Shown here: positions 12,101 through 17,033 of the stretch, in pieces
Numbering within the stretch: the stretch's first letter is position 1
How the letters are laid out: each line of letters begins with the position of its first letter
Assembly (NCBI GenBank): GCA_028565635.1
Contig: JAOXYB010020715.1
Coordinates: forward strand, 1 to 17,446
Direction: 5' to 3'
Source: Phoronis ovalis
Lineage: Eukaryota; Phoronida; Phoronidae
DNA length: 17,446 nt
Made by a program: the position numbers and the translations under genes
Notes under the pieces: generated by a model
Told to the model about the DNA's origin: nothing
Databases searched by the model: none
What the model saw: the letters and a program-made list of their open reading frames with translations, nothing else

Positions 12101-14637
12101 TGAATTATAATGTATTAATTAACTGGCATGCTTTGGCTGTTTTGTATGTAACACGTAACTTGTATGAATGTTCTTGTAATCTCAGCTGGTAATTGTTGAG
12201 TTAAACTGTTAAAACCTCAAATTACTAGTTGGGATTGTAAGAATGTTGCAACTAATCTACTAACAAACAGTAATGCAATGCATTTTGGTTCAGAAGTGTA
12301 TTCAGTGAGTGCCTTGCATACAAAACTTGTGCATTGGGTTGAAAGTCCTTTCCTGAATAGAGTGGTCTGGCTTGTGTATCAAACATTAAAGTTATTGCTC
12401 AGAATTTTAATTGTGAGACATTGTTAATAAACTTATTGTAATCCAAAGAAGACCTACATAATAAGTTGCTATATATATATATATATATAGCTCATTATTT
12501 CCCAACATGAGTTTCCAGTTAAATATCTTACTGGGGTCTTTTGAATATTACCATCAAGCCGTCATATGTTGAGGGATAAGATAATCTCATTTATGAGTGA
12601 TATGATGCTCAAAACATGCCCCTTCTGTTTATAAAACATATAACAGAAAGTCTCCTTTTTAACTGATTTTGCCATAGATAGGAATGATTTCCATGAAGTG
12701 ATGTAATACTTATAGACTATTCAACCCAGTCTAGATAACTAAAGACACTATTTAGAGCATGCTAGAATATTAGCCTATCATCTGTGAGTATTACATCAGG
12801 TACTGATGAACTGTAGAATTCAGTGCCTATGTGACACTCAGCAGACTGTAGGTTGTAACGACTAACAGCATGCAAGGTCTAAAAGTCGAATGTTACGCAG
12901 TTATGTAGAATCGTATTGCCATTATGGATATACAGATGCGGCTAACATACATAGGGGGCACTTTGTCTTACTGAAGAATGCCATCGCTTTGTTGTTATAT
13001 AATAAAGCCATAGATATTCAGGCAACTGTGAACATTGGACTGCTTCCACTTAAAGCAACTCAAACATGTCTACAGGCAAAACAAAGCAGAAATTGAAAAA
13101 TGGGCAAAAGGATTATTCAATGGTTTTAAAATTGTTAGGAGATTTATGTGTAATTTGGATTAATGCGTAATACTAGTAAAAAAATTTCACTTTTGTAATT
13201 TAATAATAGTACGAATTGTGACTGACTGTTTTTGCTGTATACTTTTAGTGCACATTCGTGAGAGTCAGTTAAAGGAAGCCGAGGACAAAGTACATACACT
13301 CAATACTAGTACAGAAGCAAAAGTAGATAAGTAAGAAGAACTGAATATTTTTATTAGCTGATATTAAATGAACCACCTCCACTTTTATCAGTTAGAGTTT
13401 TGTTTAACTTCAAAGAAGCATAAAAATTTCTCTTTGTTAAGCACATATATATTATATAATGTCCATGCAAAACATTGCATGAATTTTAAAATCTTACATA
13501 AACTTTTTGTTGTAAACTGCTCACGAATATCGTTTTTTTTTCTAGACAAGTATGTTTTGTGTAGATGTTTATTCCTATTTTAATTCTTGGTTATCATTCT
13601 TTCAGGCTCGTCATCAAGAACTTATTCATCGGCTATTTTAGTGCTCCTTCAAGAAAACAAATTGATGTGCTAAGATTAATCGGAAGTGTTCTTAATTTTT
13701 CGCATGAAGAATTGCAGAAGGTATGTTCATTGTGGAAGTATTTTAAGCAACTCTGATTTTACTGCCATAATGTGGTTGCTGTCAACAGAAGTATACCTCT
13801 CAAAAATAGTAATTTTGAATCCACAGTTACCATACCTTAATTAAGGAAACCAATAGAAATATCTAGTAGTTTTGAAACTATTTTCAGCTCTGATCACACT
13901 TTTGCAAATATAGTACACAGTCTCCTTACTACATGATCTACTTTTTTGTTCAAACAACAAGACTTAAATGCATATCAAATTCTTCTGTGGAACTCAAATT
14001 ATGATAGCTTTGTACTAAAATATAATTTTGGTTAATGCAACTGTTACTGAATGGAAATGCATATTCTGGTATTTTGTTTTTAGATTGGAGCAGAAAGTGG
14101 AGGCAGTGGTTGGTTAGGAAGTCTTTGGAGGAAGTCGGCACCGACACCTCCAACATCACCTGCAAGAGGATTGCCTGACAAGGTAAATTACTAAACTTTT
14201 AACTTGCATTTGTAGTGGCAATATGGCCACTGTTAAAATCTAAACCATTAACCACCTTACCGTGGAATAATATTTAGAACTATACATTTTTTTTTCAGTC
14301 TTTTTCCGAACTGTTTGTCAATTTCCTGGAGAAAGAGTCAACACCAAAACCGAAAGTTAAGCTGCCGGTGGATGATATGGTTAAAGAAGAACAACAAAAA
14401 CATCATCAACAACGACCCGCATTTAATCCATTTTCTGCTCCTAAACATGCCTCTTTACCAGTCCAACTTGGTGAGATACAATCTCATGGGGAGTCGCATT
14501 TATTAATGTCAGCATTACCAACATTCAGTGCGGCACCAGTTTTAAGTGCTTCTGAACCTGGACAAGGCAGTGGACCAAGTTCTAGGAGTTCCACGCCCAG
14601 TGGTGGTGCTATTCTCAAGAATGTTTTGCAGCAGTAA
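24..14637 (+). CDS. TRIP11: TRIP11 / GMAP-210 golgin, 5'-partial, 17 coding exons
   Basis: This encodes a cis-Golgi tethering golgin. In the family, the N-terminus binds curved membranes, a very long coiled coil spans the gap, and a C-terminal GRAB domain binds ARF1 on Golgi membrane; IFT20 is a known partner. Exons seen: 24-141, 1812-1979, 2300-2384, 2683-2833, 3124-3294, 3774-3824, 4152-4319, 4643-7726, 7897-8205, 8659-8883, 9181-9302, 9668-9935, 10241-10340, 13249-13330, 13606-13720, 14084-14182 and 14299-14637. They join without a break into 1,884 residues plus TAA. Nearly all of it is Glu/Lys/Gln/Leu-rich heptad sequence. Diagnostic parts are a YTREALEAE block near residue 1515, the GRAB core KNLFIGYF near residue 1703, and a tail with ELFVNFLE, NPF and ILKNVLQQ. 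Human TRIP11 is about 1,979 residues (from memory), so only the N-terminus, which lies left of the window, is missing. No frameshift or internal stop was found. Splice sites were chosen by eye from GT/AG consensus and frame. Confidence 0.93.
200..980. mobile_element. Non-autonomous TIR element (MITE-like), TA-flanked
   Basis: The 27 bases at 200-226 (TACCATTTGCAATGAAGTG...) are the reverse complement of 954-980, with 26 of 27 positions matching; the single difference is A/G at 219. If the outer TA at each end is the target duplication, the element is 202-978, as expected for a Tc1/mariner-like insertion. A second, inner inverted repeat pairs 438-461 with 913-936, built on TTTATTTTCGC and TTAATTT, and TTTCGCGAG (469-477) pairs with 882-890. 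No transposase-like reading frame is present, so it would depend on an enzyme supplied elsewhere. The superfamily is inferred only from the TA flanks. It could also be two nested elements. Confidence 0.75.
1348..1810 (+). repeat. 35-bp minisatellite of splice-acceptor copies
   Basis: About 13 head-to-tail units begin GATGTTAGAATG and end ATAATGTTTACA. Units start at 1348, 1383, 1418, 1453, 1488, 1523, 1558, 1593, 1628, 1680, 1715 and 1776, plus truncated copies near 1661 and 1750. Units differ mainly at GTGTGCTT versus GTTTGCTT. In the first four units these two types alternate, which suggests a 70-bp duplication step. Two copies (1593 and about 1751) share CTGATTT in place of CTTATTT. The array abuts the acceptor AG of the next TRIP11 exon; the last TTTACAG, at 1805-1811, is the functional site. 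Confidence 0.95.
1812..1979 (+). CDS. TRIP11: TRIP11 exon b
   Basis: The acceptor TTTACAG is supplied by the last minisatellite unit, and the donor is AGAG|gtaagt. It encodes (D)IVNSMEEESNILKQHSAE and continues as coiled coil to VQLQQLR. The exon starts in phase 1 and ends with one base that completes Gly in the next exon. The frame is open throughout. Confidence 0.88.
1980..2299 (+). other. TRIP11: TRIP11 intron (320 nt)
   Basis: The donor is gtaagt and the acceptor ATATCTTGTAG. The intron is AT-rich, and I see no repeat or coding sequence in it. Confidence 0.8.
2300..2384 (+). CDS. TRIP11: TRIP11 exon c (acidic linker)
   Basis: This is an 85-nt exon with acceptor CTTGTAG and a strong donor CGAG|gtaagt. 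It encodes (G)LKRSDSEKTLEHLGDSETE and then SNIDAPRP. The composition is acidic and Ser-rich with no heptads, so it probably forms a flexible break between coiled-coil segments. The last Arg codon is split AG|A with the next exon. Confidence 0.85.
2683..2833 (+). CDS. TRIP11: TRIP11 exon d (Ser/Glu-rich linker)
   Basis: Only an acceptor at the second AG of CTTTCAGAG (2681-2682) keeps the frame, giving RPKADSNASETSSRSG onward. Using the first AG (2679-2680) shifts the frame and meets TGA after 24 codons. The donor is CCAG|gtatta. The protein is Ser/Glu-rich with FDEFETESM, and coiled-coil character returns towards its end (ARNRMLDDQ). Confidence 0.82.
3124..3294 (+). CDS. TRIP11: TRIP11 exon e
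   Basis: The acceptor is TTCTTTAATAG and the donor ACAA|gtatgt. The exon is 171 nt and in phase 0 at both ends. It encodes VHILQGQIEAYERDIEQYEM and continues to LNVAQAEQ, regular heptad coiled coil rich in Glu, Lys and Leu. Confidence 0.88.
3295..3773 (+). other. TRIP11: TRIP11 intron (479 nt) with foldback repeat
   Basis: The donor is gtatgt and the acceptor TTTGGTGATAG. It holds the inverted repeat at 3579-3710, annotated separately. The rest is AT-rich with nothing else recognised. Confidence 0.78.
3579..3710. repeat. Inverted repeat with 14-bp perfect arms
   Basis: AAACTTCTATTAGT (3579-3592) is the exact reverse complement of ACTAATAGAAGTTT (3697-3710), separated by 104 nt of AT-rich sequence. 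This has the shape of a small foldback or MITE relic inside an intron. No clear target duplication is seen. Confidence 0.7.
3774..3824 (+). CDS. TRIP11: TRIP11 micro-exon f (17 codons)
   Basis: This 51-nt phase-0/phase-0 exon encodes GLSKAQKQTKEKTRAKQ, strongly basic in contrast to its acidic neighbours. The acceptor is GGTGATAG with a weak pyrimidine tract, and the donor is GCAG|gtttgt. It keeps frame with both neighbours, so it could be included or skipped without harm. The composition fits coiled coil, but the small size makes the call less certain. Confidence 0.72.
3825..4151 (+). other. TRIP11: TRIP11 intron (327 nt)
   Basis: The donor is gtttgt and the acceptor ATTTCCTCATAG. It is AT-rich and I see nothing in it. 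Short open stretches here have no golgin-like composition. Confidence 0.72.
4152..4319 (+). CDS. TRIP11: TRIP11 exon g
   Basis: The acceptor is TTTCCTCATAG. The donor AAAAG|gttggc is non-consensus at position +3. The exon is 168 nt and phase 0 at both ends. It encodes GLIELEKHGRETAVESDTES, an acidic run (ESDIESG), then coiled coil VHDLCRKVELLTQANCQLEN to LAKQK. It joins directly to KKVEQEL of the giant exon. Confidence 0.86.
4320..4642 (+). other. TRIP11: TRIP11 intron (323 nt) with a 20-bp tandem duplication
   Basis: The donor is gttggc and the acceptor TTGCTTTTTTCTAG. TGTGATATTCAGTTTTAAAA (4581-4600) is followed at once by a copy (4601-4620) with two differences. I see nothing else. Confidence 0.78.
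4643..7726 (+). CDS. TRIP11: TRIP11 giant coiled-coil exon (1,028 codons)
   Basis: The acceptor is GCTTTTTTCTAG and the donor GAAAAA|gtaagt. It is one uninterrupted frame from KKVEQELSNVKQDYA to KQKQALLEK. The sequence is near-continuous heptad coiled coil rich in Glu, Lys, Gln, Leu and Asn. Short breaks that may act as hinges lie around LHSPSRRHISEAMQGGSADF (about 6690-6750) and SNPGSPTLGQH (about 7257-7290). An initiator Met need not be sought here because the exon is internal. Human TRIP11 also has one very large central exon (from memory), which fits an old gene structure. Confidence 0.95.
7897..8205 (+). CDS. TRIP11: TRIP11 exon i
   Basis: The acceptor is TATTGTTTTAG. The donor TGCAG|gttcgt is weak. 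The exon is 309 nt and phase 0 at both ends. It encodes DNVVGDMLQQLNQKDNTIQS and continues as coiled coil to KVQTLSQMLQ. The preceding 170-nt intron (7727-7896) shows nothing of note. Confidence 0.9.
8206..8658 (+). other. TRIP11: TRIP11 intron (453 nt)
   Basis: The donor is gttcgt and the acceptor GATATTCCTTTTAG. It is AT-rich, and I see no repeat, hairpin or coding signal. Confidence 0.78.
8659..8883 (+). CDS. TRIP11: TRIP11 exon j
   Basis: The acceptor is TTCCTTTTAG and the donor TTCAG|gtatgc. The exon is 225 nt and phase 0 at both ends. It encodes DRVGGEKIEVDRLVRESEAM, then a Gln-rich coil, ending LTKELARLREHLIQ. The LREHL end flows into IEEGYTREAL of the next exon, a run characteristic of GMAP-210. 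Confidence 0.92.
9181..9302 (+). CDS. TRIP11: TRIP11 exon k (conserved YTREAL block)
   Basis: The acceptor is a long T-run, TTTTTTTAATACATAG, and the donor TTAA|gtaagg. It encodes IEEGYTREALEAEAREKALR and then NRLAVAEEKA. As I recall it, vertebrate GMAP-210 has a closely similar block (SYTREALAAEDREAKLR). This supports TRIP11 rather than another golgin. The final codon is split AA|C. Confidence 0.93.
9303..9667 (+). other. TRIP11: TRIP11 intron (365 nt)
   Basis: The donor is gtaagg and the acceptor TACTTTATTGCAG. I see no repeat or coding sequence in it. Confidence 0.8.
9668..9935 (+). CDS. TRIP11: TRIP11 exon l
   Basis: The acceptor is TTTATTGCAG and the donor TTGAAG|gtactg. It encodes (N)LQASQQLDNLQTQLHQIA, then a Gln-rich coil with SLNNLQMVLEQFQVEKEAE, ending KKQVADLK. 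The QYAHSLNNLQMVLEQFQ stretch resembles vertebrate GMAP-210 (QYALSLANLQMVLEHFQ, from memory). A longer reading frame continuing upstream of 9668 is intron read-through. Confidence 0.93.
9936..10240 (+). other. TRIP11: TRIP11 intron (305 nt)
   Basis: The donor is gtactg and the acceptor TATCTGTTGTTGTAG. It is AT-rich with nothing recognised. Confidence 0.78.
10241..10340 (+). CDS. TRIP11: TRIP11 exon m
   Basis: The acceptor is CTGTTGTTGTAG and the donor AGAAG|gtaaac. The exon is 100 nt and encodes NELVEQSDALEAAQRLSEEL and then DRKEDTISALKQE. It ends with one base, G, which completes Val with the TG at 13249 across the 2.9-kb intron. Confidence 0.9.
10600..10715. repeat. Intronic repeat copy 1
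   Basis: The core TCAGCTGGTAATTCTGAGT (10633-10651) is identical to a core at 11395-11413. Matching continues on both sides: upstream GCATG...TATATGTC, and downstream a run of short matches including TCTCA and GGTT. The outer edges are approximate. Confidence 0.6.
11361..11480. repeat. Intronic repeat copy 2
   Basis: The core at 11395-11413 matches copy 1 exactly over 19 bases and lies 762 nt downstream of it. The upstream GCATG...TATATGTC element sits at almost the same distance from the core (34 versus 33 nt). The outer edges are approximate. Confidence 0.6.
12126..12280. repeat. Intronic repeat copy 3, diverged
   Basis: TCAGCTGGTAATTGTTGAGT (12182-12201) matches the core of the other copies, with a small insertion and mismatch near its end. 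It is preceded, as in copy 1, by TAATC. It lies 787 nt downstream of copy 2. The outer edges are approximate. Confidence 0.5.
12470..12489. repeat. (TA)10 microsatellite
   Basis: This is a pure TA dinucleotide run of 20 bases in the long TRIP11 intron, likely length-polymorphic. Confidence 0.9.
13249..13330 (+). CDS. TRIP11: TRIP11 exon n
   Basis: The acceptor is TGTATACTTTTAG and the donor ATAA|gtaaga. It is an 82-nt exon encoding (V)HIRESQLKEAEDKVHTLN and ending EAKVDK across the junction. As I recall it, vertebrate GMAP-210 reads GKVDK just before its GRAB domain, so the EAKVDK end is a good anchor for the join. Confidence 0.9.
13606..13720 (+). CDS. TRIP11: TRIP11 exon o, GRAB domain core
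   Basis: The acceptor is CATTCTTTCAG and the donor GCAGAAG|gtatgt. It encodes (K)LVIKNLFIGYFSAPSRKQI and then DVLRLIGSVLNFSHEELQK. This is the GRIP-related ARF-binding (GRAB) domain, which in the family binds GTP-loaded ARF1 and places the C-terminus on cis-Golgi membrane. The family core NLFIGYF, the VLRLIGSVL helix and the EEL end are all intact. Confidence 0.95.
13721..14083 (+). other. TRIP11: TRIP11 intron (363 nt)
   Basis: The donor is gtatgt and the acceptor GTATTTTGTTTTTAG. I see nothing further in it. Confidence 0.8.
14084..14182 (+). CDS. TRIP11: TRIP11 exon p, post-GRAB linker
   Basis: The acceptor is TTTTGTTTTTAG and the donor GACAAG|gtaaat. It is 99 nt and phase 0 at both ends. 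It encodes IGAESGGSGWLGSLWRKSAP and then TPPTSPARGLPDK. The GWLGSLW segment is a short hydrophobic, Trp-rich stretch after the GRAB domain, where vertebrate GMAP-210 also has a GWLGG-type motif (from memory). The rest is a flexible Pro/Thr/Ser linker. Confidence 0.93.
14299..14637 (+). CDS. TRIP11: TRIP11 last coding exon, conserved C-terminal tail
   Basis: The acceptor is TTTTTTTTTCAG and the stop is TAA at 14635-14637. It encodes SFSELFVNFLEKEST, then a basic/Pro stretch, a QQKHHQQ run, FNPFSAPKHASLPVQL, LLMSALPTF, and a Ser/Gly-rich end closing ILKNVLQQ. Vertebrate GMAP-210 has the same order of short motifs (SELFVKFLE, NPFLAP, VLPTFTPLP, VLKDLLKQ; from memory), so this tail is under constraint although it is not coiled coil. 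The NPF tripeptide is an EH-domain-type binding motif; whether it is used here is not known. Confidence 0.94.
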   Translation, partial: SFSELFVNFLEKESTPKPKVKLPVDDMVKEEQQKHHQQRPAFNPFSAPKHASLPVQLGEIQSHGESHLLMSALPTFSAAPVLSASEPGQGSGPSSRSSTPSGGAILKNVLQQ

Positions 14638-14689
14638 ATGTAATTGTCAAATGTTTTGTTTTAATGTTAAAGGATTATTCTTGTCCTCT

Positions 14690-14695
14690 AATAAA
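14690..14695 (+). terminator. Candidate poly(A) signal for TRIP11
   Basis: AATAAA lies 53 nt after the TAA stop, with T-rich sequence downstream. Further AATAAA copies on the same strand at 15383-15388, 15423-15428 and 15606-15611 could give longer 3' UTRs reaching towards the convergent TAMM41 gene. No transcript evidence is available. Confidence 0.5.
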
Positions 14696-15411
14696 TCTTT
14701 TAAAATACTCTTTAACCTATTAATTAATTTTCTCAAGCTGGGATAATGCTATTGGATATAACTGGAAGAGATTGTTTTACAGGATTTACTCACAATTATC
14801 AAATTACATAATAATTACACGGTAAAAGATGCATGAAATGTTAATTAACTGTTAGCTTGCAATATTTGTAATTATCTTCGTATTTCATGTGCTTTTTTAG
14901 TTGCTTCCATGTGATGTTGCTCAGACTTTTTTAAATGTTGATGTTTTTTGAAATAATTAACCATCTGAAGTATAGTTGTAGAGATTTCCAGTAGATGGCA
15001 CCTTACACTTAACTAAAGTGTTTCCGGATCATCACAAATGAAGGAAAGTTGTGTCCTAAACTTGTCTATAGATTCTGATTTAGTTTGTTGTGGGATCTTT
15101 TGCTGTTTGCTTACTGTTTCAAAAAACATTTTTCAGTATGTTTAAAACATCCGATCCCCTGTGCAATATTTCATTTTTCTGGATAAATTCATTCTTTTAT
15201 AGCAAAAAAATCAAGTTTATAATGCTTTCATTACAAGTGTTCTTACATCACCCATGCACCAGAGGGTACAATACTGAAGGGTGCACCACAAGGTCTATAA
15301 CATTCTTACAATAATTGCTCAAGTTGAAACTCGGTTAATTTCTGTCTTAAATCATTCAATATGTAGGATGAGTAATTCGGTTAATAAATTTTGCAACTGC
15401 TTGAAAACCAT

Positions 15412-15504
15412 TTAGACGCACAAATAAATGCCTAGAGCAGATAAGGAAATATGAAACATGGTTGTGTAATCATCTTTTCCGGGTATTTGTGCGTCCAAAT
15501 ACCC
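15412..15504. repeat. Two overlapping inverted repeats
   Basis: TTAGACGCACAAATA (15412-15426) pairs with 15484-15498 over 15 positions with one mismatch, across a 57-nt spacer. The right arm also belongs to a tight hairpin: GGGTATTTG (15481-15489) and CAAATACCC (15496-15504) are perfect complements around the six-base loop TGCGTC. The two structures compete for the same bases. A foldback-element relic is the plainest explanation. Confidence 0.7.
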
Positions 15505-15709
15505 TTGTGTGTACAGTTAAGCTTTGTTTTATACAAGCCAATCTCCATGTACAATTGATAAGGCAACAACTCCGAAGGCTTTGTATGCTGCCTGCATGGT
15601 TTCTTAATAAACGAAATATCACAATTCTATGACATGAAGTAGCATTTTGTTGCAGTCAGTAATAACCATCATGGGAGTGGCATGGTGATGACTTGATCTG
15701 TAATATCAA

Positions 15710-16693
15710 TTAACGACTTTTCCACCACTTCTTTAATTTCTGATACCCATACCTAACCGATTTAGTTACACCACCAGTAAAAATTCCTTTAACAGATTGT
15801 GTTAAACTCGAATTTTTCACAATCCCACTGATACATTTACCTATGATTTCATCACATCTACTATCGTGAGCTAAACTTTTTAAAACCTCTTCAGTATCTC
15901 TTGCACGACCATCCATATTTCTATAAGCAACCAATCCTAACTGAACTGTTTTTGGTAACATATTCAAATGGTGGTGTTGTGTCACATGACTCAAGTACTG
16001 CTCAAATAAACCTTCTGATTTGTTCCAGAATAAATGTTCCTGACTGTCGAGGATTGATTCATATAATTCTCGAAATGCTTCAGTATTTGGTTTCACAATG
16101 TTATGCACTTTGTTTTTATCTTCGCCACCAATAGCCATGCGAAAATCTCCAGAATATGACAAACTTGCTATTTTAGTATATAATTCAACTTCTGTAAATG
16201 TATCCGGTAGAAGTAACAGCGCAGCATGCAAGGCACTTTGTCGATTTATACTTAAAGCAGTATGTAATTTATCCAAGTTCGGTTCACGTAAAATACGAAC
16301 TGGCTTATGTAATCGTCCACTTACATATAGTGTGTCCCAGTCTAACAAATCTGCAACAAGTCTGTGTGTGCTTATAACACCATATTTTATCAGACGATCT
16401 TCACACGGTACAAGAGTATTAAAATATACATGAGCACCATATTTCTCTTGAATTTTTGAAACTCGTTTTGCACCAAAATGTCTCAGAAATGAATAATGAG
16501 ACGGATTTCTTTGAATATTTTCCTGATGCCATTTTAGTGGATTGTTTACAGCAAATATAAAATCTAGCATGTTTTTTGACTTATCTACGTGTCCCATTTG
16601 CTGAAAAACAGCTGATCCATATGCAAATACAAATTCCATGTCCTGGGGAAAGTTTGCAAGTATTCGACTATAGATAGACTTGATGACTGCCAT
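15710..16693 (-). CDS. TAMM41: TAMM41, mitochondrial CDP-diacylglycerol synthase
   Basis: This is a Tam41/Mmp37-family enzyme. In yeast and animals it sits at the matrix face of the mitochondrial inner membrane and converts phosphatidic acid plus CTP to CDP-diacylglycerol, feeding phosphatidylglycerol and cardiolipin synthesis. The 327 residues run in one frame from ATG (MAVIKSIYSRILANF) to a stop at 15710-15712. Visible family features are the nucleotidyltransferase signature FAYGSAVF (residues 23-30, Gly26-Ser27), MLDFIF with Asp44, HYSFL (66-70), the KYGVIS segment, GRLHKPV, LSYSGDFRM, and a Trp/Lys-rich C-terminal helix ending KLKKWWKSR that probably touches the membrane. The length matches human TAMM41 (about 316-337), so it looks complete although it has no intron. 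The start is the first ATG, with TAA triplets close upstream. Confidence 0.95.
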   Translation of the reverse strand: MAVIKSIYSRILANFPQDMEFVFAYGSAVFQQMGHVDKSKNMLDFIFAVNNPLKWHQENIQRNPSHYSFLRHFGAKRVSKIQEKYGAHVYFNTLVPCEDRLIKYGVISTHRLVADLLDWDTLYVSGRLHKPVRILREPNLDKLHTALSINRQSALHAALLLLPDTFTEVELYTKIASLSYSGDFRMAIGGEDKNKVHNIVKPNTEAFRELYESILDSQEHLFWNKSEGLFEQYLSHVTQHHHLNMLPKTVQLGLVAYRNMDGRARDTEEVLKSLAHDSRCDEIIGKCISGIVKNSSLTQSVKGIFTGGVTKSVRYGYQKLKKWWKSR

Positions 16694-16754
16694 TTTCTTA
16701 ATTTTTTTAATACAAGATACAACACAATCAAAGGGCTTAATACTTTCACAGTTG
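16694..16754 (-). other. 61-nt gap between SDHAF1 stop and TAMM41 start
   Basis: On the minus strand this very short interval is T-rich in the middle. It contains ATTAAA (16706-16711 on the + coordinates), a variant poly(A) signal only about 13 nt before the TAMM41 ATG, and ends ATTAAGAAA before the ATG. There is no room for a normal promoter plus 5' UTR, so TAMM41 is transcribed either from within SDHAF1 or together with it. An AG at ATTAAG could act as an acceptor, but its upstream tract is A-rich, so this is weak. Confidence 0.6.
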
Positions 16755-17009
16755 TCAACCTGTCTTTGTAGGGTCTAGTACTGTGAACCTGCCACCTGAT
16801 TGAACACCTTTTCCTTGAAGAGTTATTAATTGCCTTTGTCCTTGTCTTAGAAATGACTCAATCCTAAACACATCAGATTTTGGTATTTCAGAGTTTTCTC
16901 TAAATTTTGTTTTAACAAGTGCATTAAGACTTGGCTTGTCTTTGGTAATTTGTACAAGTTCTTTATACAATTTAAGAACTTCTTTCTGAATCTGACTTCT
17001 AGCTGACAT
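16755..17009 (-). CDS. SDHAF1: SDHAF1 (LYRM8), complex II assembly factor
   Basis: This is a small mitochondrial LYR-family protein that, in the family, binds the SDHB iron-sulfur subunit and helps deliver or protect its clusters during assembly of succinate dehydrogenase. It has 84 residues, starting MSARSQIQKEVLKLYKEL. As I recall the human protein it aligns without gaps from Met1 to about residue 61: LYK at 14-16 where human has LYR, FRENSEIPKSDV at 36-47, and RIESFLRQGQRQL at 49-61. Arg55 and Gly57, both altered in human disease, are kept. It is shorter than human (115), lacking the long C-terminal extension. An in-frame ATG 33 nt upstream is rejected as start because a splice acceptor (TTTGTGTTTCAG, AG at 17034-17035) lies between them. 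Confidence 0.92.
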   Translation of the reverse strand: MSARSQIQKEVLKLYKELVQITKDKPSLNALVKTKFRENSEIPKSDVFRIESFLRQGQRQLITLQGKGVQSGGRFTVLDPTKTG

Positions 17010-17033
17010 TTCAAACTCGATTACGTAAACTAT

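Larger units (their letters stand above)
10341..13248 (+). other. TRIP11: TRIP11 long intron (2,908 nt)
   Basis: This is the longest intron of the visible gene, with donor gtaaac and acceptor GTATACTTTTAG. It holds three related repeat segments around 10600, 11361 and 12126, and a (TA)10 run at 12470-12489. I looked for a skipped exon on the + strand and for a nested gene on the - strand, and found only short AT-rich open stretches without family resemblance. Confidence 0.8.
14638..15709. other. Interval between convergent TRIP11 and TAMM41
   Basis: This 1,072-nt interval separates the stop codons of the two convergent genes and presumably contains both 3' UTRs. It is AT-rich and holds four AATAAA hexamers on the + strand and the inverted repeats at 15412-15504. 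For TAMM41 I find no AATAAA on the - strand here; the nearest weak variant is TATAAA (15528-15533 read on the minus strand). No open frame in the interval looks like a gene. Confidence 0.75.

Noticed and set aside
12890-13096. 68-residue open frame in the long TRIP11 intron as a missed exon or nested gene
   Set aside because: It has no coiled-coil composition and no flanking splice sites in phase, and the exons on either side already join in frame.
24-14637. Alternative identity: another golgin (GOLGA family, GCC) or a centromere/myosin-like coiled-coil protein
   Set aside because: The GRAB core NLFIGYF with VLRLIGSVL, the YTREALEAE block and the tail motifs are specific to GMAP-210; GRIP-domain golgins end in a different domain.
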